Both the position numbers and the translations under genes were made by a program. The notes beneath the pieces are model-generated. The model worked only from the letters and a program-made list of their open reading frames with translations. It was not told the origin of the DNA and ran no database searches. Positions 23,839 through 32,109 of a DNA stretch of 47,853 nucleotides are shown one piece after another. Each line of letters starts with the position of its first letter. Position 1 is the stretch's first letter. The stretch is from NCBI GenBank assembly GCA_934140575.1, contig CAKPBJ010000010.1, forward strand, positions 1 to 47,853, in the 5' to 3' direction. Origin of the DNA: an uncultured Bacilli bacterium. GTDB taxonomy: Bacteria > Bacillota_I > Bacilli_A > RF39 > UBA660.

Positions 23839-24642
23839 CTAGAACATCATCATCATAGAAATAAGAATTACAAGCATAACACCAATACCAGTAACAACAA
23901 GCATAATCATTGTTTGACTTTCCATATGATCAAGTCTTTCTTTATATTTAGTTTCTCTAGCTTTATTTTGTAAAGAAGAAACAGTCTTTGAAAACATCAT
24001 AAGTCTTTCTTGTTTTCTCTCTTGAGAACCAATACCAAGTCTATATAAAAGTCTCATCATTCTCATTGAATCTCTAACAGGATATGTATTAGCAAATTCC
24101 ATATATGGTTCAACAGAAGAATCTCCAGAATTAATTCTATCAATCATTCTCCTAAGTCCTGGTTTAAAAATATCAGGAGCATCATTTATACTTTTACCAA
24201 TAGCAACAGGTACAGTATAATGTTGAATTAAAATCTCCAAACTTTTCAAATAATAAGGTAACATTACATCAATTTCATGTAAATGTTGTTTATAATAACT
24301 CTTTAGTTGAAAATAAGGCATTTTAAATACAACAGTCGCAATTGCTATAGATAAAACTAAATTTAAAAAGAATTGAGAATTAATTATTTCAGCTGAACTA
24401 TTATTAGAAATAGTAAAAGCAAGTACTATTAAGAAAGCAACAATTGCATAAGTAACTCTCTTAGAATACAACTGATCAACATCAACATCTTCTCCATATC
24501 TTGCATAAACAAGAAATTGATAATCATCTTCTTTTAAAGCTTCCAAATATTTTTGATTATCAGCAAAAAATTTATCTTTATCAATTGTATTATTATAAAC
24601 TAATACAAACATGATTATTGCACCAACAATTACTATTTCCAT
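23839..24642 (-). CDS. tadC: TadC-like Tad pilus platform protein
   Basis: A 267-aa membrane protein with an N-terminal TM, a pair of TMs near 65-105, a cytoplasmic GspF-type helical domain (YYLKSLEILIQHYTVPVAI ... MMRLLYRLG.GSQERKQERLMMFSKTV) and a C-terminal TM (MIMLVVTGIGVMLVILISMMM). This is the TadC member of the paired platform proteins of the Tad machine. The ATG overlaps the tadB stop by one base (TAATG), so translation is coupled. The next gene is the 51-aa pilin under its own promoter. Confidence 0.82.
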   Translation of the reverse strand: MEIVIVGAIIMFVLVYNNTIDKDKFFADNQKYLEALKEDDYQFLVYARYGEDVDVDQLYSKRVTYAIVAFLIVLAFTISNNSSAEIINSQFFLNLVLSIAIATVVFKMPYFQLKSYYKQHLHEIDVMLPYYLKSLEILIQHYTVPVAIGKSINDAPDIFKPGLRRMIDRINSGDSSVEPYMEFANTYPVRDSMRMMRLLYRLGIGSQERKQERLMMFSKTVSSLQNKARETKYKERLDHMESQTMIMLVVTGIGVMLVILISMMMMF

Positions 24643-25544
24643 TATTCAGCACCTACATTCTCATTATAATATTTTTCTCCTTTTAGAAGGAAATATGTAT
24701 TAACAATCAAAACTCCATGCATGAGTACCTGAATATACCATTTTTCAAGTAATACTAAATAAGTATCACGTCCTAATAAATATTGTACTAACATAACAAG
24801 TAAATATAAAACTATACCAAATTGTAAAAAGTTTTTATGAAAAGATGCTCTTTCAATTCTATCTCTATAAACACTTTCTACAAGCATATCAATATCAAGT
24901 TGCATATTTTCTAAAGAATCAGCTGAGTTTTGTGCTCCTTCTTTAGTAATTTGTAAAAACAACTGATGCATATTTTTAACAATATAATAAGGATATAATT
25001 TACTCATATATTCAAGGGCTTCATCAATTGTACCATTATCATAACTCATTGTAATCATCTGACGAACATCACTAAGAACAGGGTCTTCTAAAACTCCAGA
25101 TTCTGCAACACCCTCAAGTGCCTTAACAAATGATTGAGTCGTACCAAATTCCATAATAGTATTTGAAGTATATACTTGAACTTGTTCAAATATATATTCA
25201 GAATAAACTCTCTTACATCTTAAATAAGCAAGATATGGAACAAAAGATACAGCAATACATGCATATATAATACTAATAATTAAATTATAAAAGTACAAAT
25301 AAGAAACTACAGCAGCAAAACCAGCAAATAAAGTTACTTGTAAAGTATATTGCTTGGCCGTATATTCTTGCCCTAATTGTTTGGTTTTTTCCCTAACAAC
25401 TTTAAATGAATAAGGAGCAAATCTATCATACATTCCCTGTACTTGTCCCAAAACATATTTACCAACATTTTCTCCTTGATAATGTCTATAAATATATATA
25501 CCAACAACAAATACAGTAATTATTAATAACTCTTCTAAATACAT
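24642..25544 (-). CDS. tadB: TadB-like Tad pilus platform protein
   Basis: A 300-aa membrane protein with TM helices at the N-terminus (about 5-20), two near 72-112 and two near the C-terminus (FLQFGIVLYLLVMLVQYLLG and VLMHGVLIVNTYFLLKG). Between them lies a T2SSF/GspF-type helical domain (QVYTSNTIMEFGTTQSFVKALEGV ... LFLQITKEGAQNSADSLENM). It sits between cpaF and tadC, as in other Tad loci, and forms the membrane base on which the CpaF motor acts. SD AGGAG. Confidence 0.82.
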   Translation of the reverse strand: MYLEELLIITVFVVGIYIYRHYQGENVGKYVLGQVQGMYDRFAPYSFKVVREKTKQLGQEYTAKQYTLQVTLFAGFAAVVSYLYFYNLIISIIYACIAVSFVPYLAYLRCKRVYSEYIFEQVQVYTSNTIMEFGTTQSFVKALEGVAESGVLEDPVLSDVRQMITMSYDNGTIDEALEYMSKLYPYYIVKNMHQLFLQITKEGAQNSADSLENMQLDIDMLVESVYRDRIERASFHKNFLQFGIVLYLLVMLVQYLLGRDTYLVLLEKWYIQVLMHGVLIVNTYFLLKGEKYYNENVGAE

Positions 25545-25559
25545 AAAATCAACTCCTAT

Positions 25560-27128
25560 CTATTCTCCTAATTTATCAATCACAGGCATCTGAGTATTAA
25601 CAATAGGAACAACCGGTGTAGAAGTAGCATTCTGCATTCCAACAACACTTACTTGCGGCTGAACAACTTGATTAGTAACATTAGGAACAACAGAAGCATT
25701 ATTAACTACTGGAACACTTTGTACAACCTGATTAGAATTTACAACTGGTGTATTAGACATCAAAACATCACCATTATTTACAACAGGAATACTAGGAGCT
25801 TGTCCATTAATAATTGGAGTCTTAGTAACTCCTCCATTAGCAACAGGAACACCAGTACCAACAGTTACATTAGGATTTTGATTAATCACATTAGGATTAA
25901 CATTATTACTACTATTAACTATAGAATTAACCCCATTAACACTAGTAGATGCAACATTACTAACCTCAGTAGTTGTCTCAGAAGAAGGAGAAATACTTTC
26001 TACTTTAGTATTATTATCAGTTAACTTATCTTCCGTATCATTAACATCTTCATATTCAACAATAGGCATTTTCTTAGGTAAATCTTTAATAATATCATGA
26101 ACATCAACATTTTGATTTTCCAAGTATTCAATTAAATGATCACTTGGTTTACACATCATAGGTTTTCCCATAACTTTTTGATAAATTATTCTAGATTGAG
26201 GAACATTATTTTCATCAACATAAAATTCAGTTACTTCATCCATTTCACGATGGAAATTACCATACTCTTTACTATAAAAAGCCTTAATATGAACTCCAAT
26301 TTGAATATAACGATAAATTGTTGTTAAGAACTGATTAACATCCAAATCCGTTTCCATAAGTGAATACAAACGATAAGGTATTGCACTTGCTTTATCAGCA
26401 TGGATTGTTGATAAAATATTATGTCCTGAAGATATAGAGTTACGAACAGCAGAAACAGCTTCTGCTGAACGAACTTCTGAAAGTAAAATCCATTTTGGAT
26501 TCTGACGCATACAAGTAACTAAAACGTCTGAATAACTTGCAACATTGTTAGTCTTCATAGCAACTATATCTCTCTGAGGAAATATCTTATCAAGATGTAA
26601 CTCTAATGTATCTTCTATTGTAATAATTTTTTCATTTGTTTTTGTATGAGAAGCTAAATATTTAACAAATTCTGTTTTACCTGAACCAGTTTCTCCAGCA
26701 ACCATTATATTACAATGACCTTCAACACATTTTATTAAAAAATCATGTATTGTTGGAGTAAAATAATCCTCTTTAATAAGTTTATCCTTATTAAGTCTAA
26801 TCTTAGCTGGAGTTTTACGTATAACTAATGCAATTCCATTAGTAGCAATTGATTGATGAACAAAGTTCATACGTAATTCTGATGATTCAGCATCCAAAAA
26901 TGGTTTAGCGTTATTAAAAGTAGTTCCCATAACATTAGAACACTGAAAAGCTAACTTTTCAACAAATTCTGGAGTAGCACCCTCAACTTCTACTCTCATA
27001 GAACCTTGAGTTAAAGAACGAATCCATATTTGTCCGCCATTATCATAAGAAATATCAGTTATATCATCATTGTCAAGTAATGAACGAAAAGGCCCAAAGT
27101 CTAATTTATCAAATATATTTTCATTCAT
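25560..27128 (-). CDS. cpaF: CpaF/TadA Tad pilus motor ATPase with long C-terminal tail
   Basis: A 522-aa protein. The N-terminal domain (1-130) includes FDKLDFGPFRSLLDNDDITDI. The ATPase core has Walker A GETGSGKT (145-152), the Asp box IEDTLEL, Walker B-like WILLSEVRSAEA, and the His box STIHADKA (240-247). This is the type II/IV secretion ATPase that powers Tad pilus assembly. Residues about 365-522 are a low-complexity tail of Val, Asn, Pro and Thr with repeated PVVN/QVVQ words, absent from ordinary CpaF, which stops soon after the core. It follows cpaB and precedes tadB. Confidence 0.92.
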   Translation of the reverse strand: MNENIFDKLDFGPFRSLLDNDDITDISYDNGGQIWIRSLTQGSMRVEVEGATPEFVEKLAFQCSNVMGTTFNNAKPFLDAESSELRMNFVHQSIATNGIALVIRKTPAKIRLNKDKLIKEDYFTPTIHDFLIKCVEGHCNIMVAGETGSGKTEFVKYLASHTKTNEKIITIEDTLELHLDKIFPQRDIVAMKTNNVASYSDVLVTCMRQNPKWILLSEVRSAEAVSAVRNSISSGHNILSTIHADKASAIPYRLYSLMETDLDVNQFLTTIYRYIQIGVHIKAFYSKEYGNFHREMDEVTEFYVDENNVPQSRIIYQKVMGKPMMCKPSDHLIEYLENQNVDVHDIIKDLPKKMPIVEYEDVNDTEDKLTDNNTKVESISPSSETTTEVSNVASTSVNGVNSIVNSSNNVNPNVINQNPNVTVGTGVPVANGGVTKTPIINGQAPSIPVVNNGDVLMSNTPVVNSNQVVQSVPVVNNASVVPNVTNQVVQPQVSVVGMQNATSTPVVPIVNTQMPVIDKLGE

Positions 27129-27158
27129 TTAACTCACATCCTTTTTATTCTTCATTTT

Positions 27159-27968
27159 TTATTCTACGTAAGCTGTATTAGTATTAATCCAGTTTTTCAA
27201 AGTATCACTACTAATTTCTAAAGCACCTGGTTCATCTTTTAAACTCTCATTAGTTGGAACAACAATTAAAGATGTTTCAAAAGTTCTCATAAACTCAGCT
27301 TTTTTAAGTAGTAAGTAATATTCCTCAGGTACAGCAAATATAACCATAGCAGGAACTCTTCCTTCATCAATATTTTGGAATACTGCTTTACCATTACTAT
27401 CTCTTACAGCTAACACTTTAATATTAGACATCAATTTACCTAACATAATCTTATTAGCATCAGCAGTTAATTGACTTTTATCACTTTCATCAATTTTATT
27501 AACTGCTTTAAAATAAATATCAATATAATTTCCTGGATAAACAGAGTTACCATAAGTAGATTCTGTATCAACAGATAAATTATATAAAACATATCCCTTT
27601 GGATAATCCAAAATTATATTATCTGGTAATTGTTCTTTTTCAACAACTGCACTTTTATAGAATAAACTTCCTTCTGGAATAACAGTATCAGCAGCTGCAT
27701 ACTTATCAATTATTTCACTAACATTTGTAATAACTTCTCCTTCAAGCATTGAAGGTGGAACTTCACGAGTTCCTATTTGGTTCTCAGAAATCTGCGTACC
27801 TGCATTTATTTGTTCCAAGGCATATGGAACAGTTATTGGATTAATAGAACTTTTAATACGCATAGTATAAGCAACATATAAAACAATGATTGCTAAAACG
27901 ACACCAACAACAGTTACAGTATTTTTATTTTGCAAAAACTTTTTAAAACTTGTTGACAAACTTCCCAT
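27159..27968 (-). CDS. cpaB: CpaB/RcpC-like Flp pilus assembly protein
   Basis: A 269-aa protein with an N-terminal TM (VTVVGVVLAIIVLYVAYTM), a SAF domain (YALEQINAGTQISENQIGTREVPPSML ... VIPEGSLFYKSAV) and a following beta-rich CpaB domain (VSVDTE-like LSVDTESTYGNSVYPGNYIDIYF, NIKVLAVRDSNGK, PAMVIFAVPEEYYLLLKKAE). CpaB/RcpC proteins guide pilin through the envelope in Tad systems. It is directly upstream of cpaF, the usual arrangement. SD AGAGGG. Confidence 0.87.
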   Translation of the reverse strand: MGSLSTSFKKFLQNKNTVTVVGVVLAIIVLYVAYTMRIKSSINPITVPYALEQINAGTQISENQIGTREVPPSMLEGEVITNVSEIIDKYAAADTVIPEGSLFYKSAVVEKEQLPDNIILDYPKGYVLYNLSVDTESTYGNSVYPGNYIDIYFKAVNKIDESDKSQLTADANKIMLGKLMSNIKVLAVRDSNGKAVFQNIDEGRVPAMVIFAVPEEYYLLLKKAEFMRTFETSLIVVPTNESLKDEPGALEISSDTLKNWINTNTAYVE

Positions 27969-27983
27969 TTTATCCCTCTTTTC

Positions 27984-28472
27984 CTAACTAAATTTTTTAC
28001 AAACATCTGAATTATAATGACTAAGTTGATAATCCATAGTAGGATCTGTTTTACCAACAGATTCTACTATAGCATCATAACTTGTAGTCATATCAATTGC
28101 ATCAGATTGTTCTTTTCCATTTTGATCTTTTACTTTGAATTTTAAAACTGTACTAGAATCAACCTTAACACTAACTTTAGGAGGAACTTCATTTATATCA
28201 TAGAAGCTAACTTTGTAACCTCTTGTAGTATCAACATTATCAGCAAGTCTAAGTATAAAACTTTCAACAAACTTTTCTTTATCAATTCTTGGAACACCAC
28301 AAGTTCTTAAATAATCATAGTCTTGAGCATCAGTCATTGCAGCATTCGTTGTTTCTTTTACTAAATAATAATCTAATTCACTACCTGTCGAATAATTAGT
28401 AAGTACATTGATAAGTAGTAATGCAATAACACTTAATAAAATTATACCAACAGTTAACATACCTTTGTTCAT
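27984..28472 (-). CDS. TadE-like exported protein with N-terminal anchor
   Basis: A 162-aa protein with an N-terminal TM helix (MLTVGIILLSVIALLLINVL) immediately after a short MNKG start, then a helical segment (ELDYYLVKETTNAAMTDAQDYDYL) and a beta-rich exported domain with two Cys (TCGVPRID; DVCKKF at the end). The Gly before the hydrophobic helix and the overall size fit a TadE-type minor pilin. It is 14 bases from cpaB and preceded by SD AGGAGGTG. The assignment rests on topology and neighbours. Confidence 0.65.
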   Translation of the reverse strand: MNKGMLTVGIILLSVIALLLINVLTNYSTGSELDYYLVKETTNAAMTDAQDYDYLRTCGVPRIDKEKFVESFILRLADNVDTTRGYKVSFYDINEVPPKVSVKVDSSTVLKFKVKDQNGKEQSDAIDMTTSYDAIVESVGKTDPTMDYQLSHYNSDVCKKFS

Positions 28473-28486
28473 ATACTATTCACCTC

Positions 28487-31273
28487 CTAATTAGTATTTG
28501 ATCCATATACATAACATTGTCCTGATTGATAATTAATCATATTGTTACATTCACGAGCTGAATCATTAGCCTTCTTAGTAGCATATTTTGAAACATTATT
28601 TGACATTGTATATCTTGTAACACCAGTCTTATCACTTACAGTAGAAGTTCCACTATATGAAGTATAATTATGATTAGAATCTTTAGTAACACTTCTTAAC
28701 TGTTTTAAATCTGAAGGACTTAAATCAAATTCATAATCTAAGTAATCATTTCCATATATACTATATCCTAAGTTCTGAACATCAGTTAAATATAAATTAG
28801 GTTCAGATGCCATAGCTGAATTTCCTCCAGAAGCAGTAATTGTATTTTTGGTATTTGCATATGTACTCCAGTTAAATCCTGGTTTTCTTCCAACAGAATT
28901 CTGATCAGATTTTGAACCATCTTTTGCAGGGAATAAATTTTCCAAATCAACAGATCTAACACGAGATTTAGATGTATTAGTACAAACATTAGAATCAGAC
29001 TTATTTCCACCATTTAATGCATAGAAACAACTTACTGTAACATCCCAATTAAATTTACCAAATTTAGTAGTTTCACCAACTATATTATACTTATCAATAT
29101 CTTTTACATTAGCATCACCAAAGCACTTATCCTTATATTCAGTAAATGAACTAGTTGTACCATTCATAACTTTTGTATAATAATAATTCCACCACTTAGT
29201 ATTAACATTTCTTGCATCTAATGGTACACAGAATTTATTAGGCATTGTTCTCCAACCCTTAGATCCTGATTTATCTTTGTATGAAATTTCACCTGTTTTA
29301 TTATTAATCCAAGAACCTGGGAAACTCCATTCAGTCTGATAGAACTTACCACTTTCTTTATTATCTTCATAGCATCCATCATAACTTAATATTGTAGAAT
29401 TTTCATTCTTTGCAGTATTTTCAATTGGTTTTGCATTTATAGAAGATAACTTATCTTTACTCTCTTTATCATTTTTTGTACTATATGGGAAATAAATCCA
29501 TTTACCTTCTGTATCAGCCTCATCAGTACTATAGTTTACTTTAATCGCAAATGTAGCAGTACTTTCAGAACAAGAAGTTGCAGCTTGACATTGTTTATAT
29601 AAGTTTTCATAAATTTTCATATTATTAGTATAATCTTTTTGAGCATATCCTGGATTTAAATAATAATCTCCAGAGCATCCTTCCCAATGACAATTATCAT
29701 GACAATATCCTTCAGCACCATTCCATCTATCATGTCTATAGAAACCATCATTTCTAAATACGCCGTAAATAGAGCCCATACCAGTTCCATAAGTATTATG
29801 CCATCCTGAAGTTTGATACCATCTTCCTTCTAAATAAGTATATTTACTATTTCGTTCACCAATTATACCTTTATTAGATATCCAGTCAATTTTACCATTT
29901 TGTCTTAAATAACATCCACCATCATTAAGAGCTTGACAAGCATCTATTGAGTAATCATTTAAGTCAAGTTTTGTAGTAGAATAAGAATTTAAAGATGTAG
30001 CTGTTTTTGAAGTAGAAGTTGTATTTCCATAAACTTTTTTATAGCATTTCTTTGAACATTTCTTAGAATACTTGCCACCATCACATTCCTTAACACAAGA
30101 ATCATAATCATCATTTGGTCCACCTTGTCTATAAGCGACTCCAGCTTTAGTCACACAAACTGGAGCAGGTGTACATAAACCAGGAACAGTTGGTTTTTCA
30201 GGTTTTGCACTCATATAACATCTTACATTACTAGTAACCTTAATTTTATATTGGAAACATAAACCAGCTTTAGATGCAACTGGAGGTCCATATTCAACGA
30301 CAACACCTTCTTCACAAGTAACTTTACATGAAGTTTGAGTTGTTTTACTAACTTCACTACTAGCATTATAATGATATGTATAGTTAGCAGTTATATCATG
30401 TGATTCAGAAGCATATAAATATTTTTTATTAACATAATATGTAGATTTTGTACTACTATTTCTATTATCAATTGGGAAAGTTATACCATCTAAATATTCA
30501 TAAGGACTATATGAATCATCCACAGAAGATTTAATTTTTGTAGTATCATAATAAAATCTTTCAGAATCACAAGTAAAACTTGCTTTACGATTTTTATTAT
30601 TTATTGAATCACTATGAGTTTTTGCATAACAAATTAACTTCTCAGAGTCATCTGCTGGATTATTACAATCAATAGGAGTAGAACTATACTTTCCCTCTTG
30701 TAAACCTTCTATTGTAGATTCATACTTAACACTCTCTTGTTCATAAGTAGGTTGGTTAACTCGTAACTCAACATTAAGTTCTACTCGGTCACAATAAAGA
30801 TCTTTATCAGACACAAGTAAAATTACAAGTTTATCTTCTTTTCCTGCTTTCTTGTCACCAAGCAATTTAGAAATAACTTTGCCATCTCTTAATAATTTTA
30901 AAGAACTATTACCAGAAACATATAAACCTTGATCAGTAATATCAGTCCAATTACTATATTCACCATTTTCATCAATAGTTCCAACTTTAGAAGCTAAGAA
31001 AGCTATTTTTTTAAATTTTTTCTCTTTTGGATTAAGAGAAAGAATATATTGATCACCATTAATTTCAACATCAGGAGCATATCTATTAAGTATAACTTCC
31101 TTAGTTTCACACATTTCAGTGTATTTATTTCCATCTGAATCAGTCAATTTATCACTATTTTCAACATCTTCAGCAAAAATATTAATAACACTAAAACATG
31201 CAATAGATAAAGTTACTATAAATAGAAGAACAAACAACCCAACTTTTTTATTCAATCTAATTTGTCGCATCAT
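28487..31273 (-). CDS. Large Cys-rich exported surface protein (928 aa), unknown
   Basis: I recognise no catalytic domain. The N-terminus has a basic stretch and a signal sequence or anchor (VGLFVLLFIVTLSIACFSVI). The rest is extracellular and rich in Tyr, Asn, Ser, Gly and Cys, with about thirty cysteines. There is a cluster around residues 330-420 (for example CSKKCYKK, CVKECDGG) and a Trp/Tyr/His-rich segment near 500-560 (WYQTSGWHNTYGTG, CHDNCHWEGC). No LPxTG-type sorting signal or C-terminal TM is present. A pilus-tip adhesin or major surface component is plausible. The start is ATG 31273, five bases after AGGTGA; it overlaps the sortase gene by 17 bases. Confidence 0.75.
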   Translation of the reverse strand: MMRQIRLNKKVGLFVLLFIVTLSIACFSVINIFAEDVENSDKLTDSDGNKYTEMCETKEVILNRYAPDVEINGDQYILSLNPKEKKFKKIAFLASKVGTIDENGEYSNWTDITDQGLYVSGNSSLKLLRDGKVISKLLGDKKAGKEDKLVILLVSDKDLYCDRVELNVELRVNQPTYEQESVKYESTIEGLQEGKYSSTPIDCNNPADDSEKLICYAKTHSDSINNKNRKASFTCDSERFYYDTTKIKSSVDDSYSPYEYLDGITFPIDNRNSSTKSTYYVNKKYLYASESHDITANYTYHYNASSEVSKTTQTSCKVTCEEGVVVEYGPPVASKAGLCFQYKIKVTSNVRCYMSAKPEKPTVPGLCTPAPVCVTKAGVAYRQGGPNDDYDSCVKECDGGKYSKKCSKKCYKKVYGNTTSTSKTATSLNSYSTTKLDLNDYSIDACQALNDGGCYLRQNGKIDWISNKGIIGERNSKYTYLEGRWYQTSGWHNTYGTGMGSIYGVFRNDGFYRHDRWNGAEGYCHDNCHWEGCSGDYYLNPGYAQKDYTNNMKIYENLYKQCQAATSCSESTATFAIKVNYSTDEADTEGKWIYFPYSTKNDKESKDKLSSINAKPIENTAKNENSTILSYDGCYEDNKESGKFYQTEWSFPGSWINNKTGEISYKDKSGSKGWRTMPNKFCVPLDARNVNTKWWNYYYTKVMNGTTSSFTEYKDKCFGDANVKDIDKYNIVGETTKFGKFNWDVTVSCFYALNGGNKSDSNVCTNTSKSRVRSVDLENLFPAKDGSKSDQNSVGRKPGFNWSTYANTKNTITASGGNSAMASEPNLYLTDVQNLGYSIYGNDYLDYEFDLSPSDLKQLRSVTKDSNHNYTSYSGTSTVSDKTGVTRYTMSNNVSKYATKKANDSARECNNMINYQSGQCYVYGSNTN

Positions 31274-32084
31274 TTTCATCACCTTTCAAATATTTTTTTA
31301 TTTTATTATAATTATCATTTTTACTTAAAGAATACTTAAAGTTACTCTCATTATCTTTAATCAATCTTCCAGCAACAACAATATCATAATTAACTGCTGT
31401 ATCACCAAACAATCTAGTACACGTAGATAAAACTACTATATCATCATCATTTGAGACATCCACATTATAATCATAAATACTTTTTTCTTTCAATTTCTTT
31501 ATATCTCTTTTCATATCATTTTTATTACCATCATTGAATGAAAATAAATCAACTGAATAAGCATCAAGTAAACTTACAGAAAATATTTTATAACCATAAT
31601 CTTTTCCATCAATTGTTATTTGAAAATATTCATGTTCCTTAGCAAAGTCTTCATAAACATAAGCCATTAATTGCTCAAATCTAACAAAGTCTTCATCATT
31701 TACTTTAGGAACTCCTAAATTATAAATATTATGTCCAAATACAACCATCATTTTTTGATACCCCGTATTCTGACTTAATGTCCAAGAAAATTTTGACTTT
31801 TCAACAGGAGGTACAGAATATTTATTCGTAATTCTAAAAATCGGCATATTCATCTCTGTACCAGGAATTTCAACCCAACCAATTGTCTTGGTAAGATCAT
31901 TATCATTTTTCTTAACAGATTCTTTTACATCCCCAACATGAGATTTAATTTTAAAACCCTCATTTTGCGATATAAAAATATTTTTAACTAAAAGAAATAT
32001 TAAGAAAATAATAAATATTATAAGTAATCCAAATAATAAATATTTAGTTTCAAAAAATTTCTTTTTTTTATTTTTCTTTCTCAT
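31257..32084 (-). CDS. Class B-like sortase
   Basis: A 275-aa transpeptidase with a basic N-terminus, a TM anchor (residues 15-37) and a sortase fold: TIGWVEIPGTEMNMPI, the catalytic His in VVFGHNIYN (H118), the catalytic Cys in VVLSTCTRL (C222) and Arg in VVAGRLI (R240). The LSTC motif and the length of the domain favour class B. Sortases link surface proteins or pilins to the wall or to each other. No protein in the window has an evident sorting signal. It lies between two exported-protein genes of the locus, overlapping the second. Confidence 0.9.
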   Translation of the reverse strand: MRKKNKKKKFFETKYLLFGLLIIFIIFLIFLLVKNIFISQNEGFKIKSHVGDVKESVKKNDNDLTKTIGWVEIPGTEMNMPIFRITNKYSVPPVEKSKFSWTLSQNTGYQKMMVVFGHNIYNLGVPKVNDEDFVRFEQLMAYVYEDFAKEHEYFQITIDGKDYGYKIFSVSLLDAYSVDLFSFNDGNKNDMKRDIKKLKEKSIYDYNVDVSNDDDIVVLSTCTRLFGDTAVNYDIVVAGRLIKDNESNFKYSLSKNDNYNKIKKYLKGDENDATN

Positions 32085-32109
32085 ACTACTACTCCATTTT
32101 CTAAAGAAT

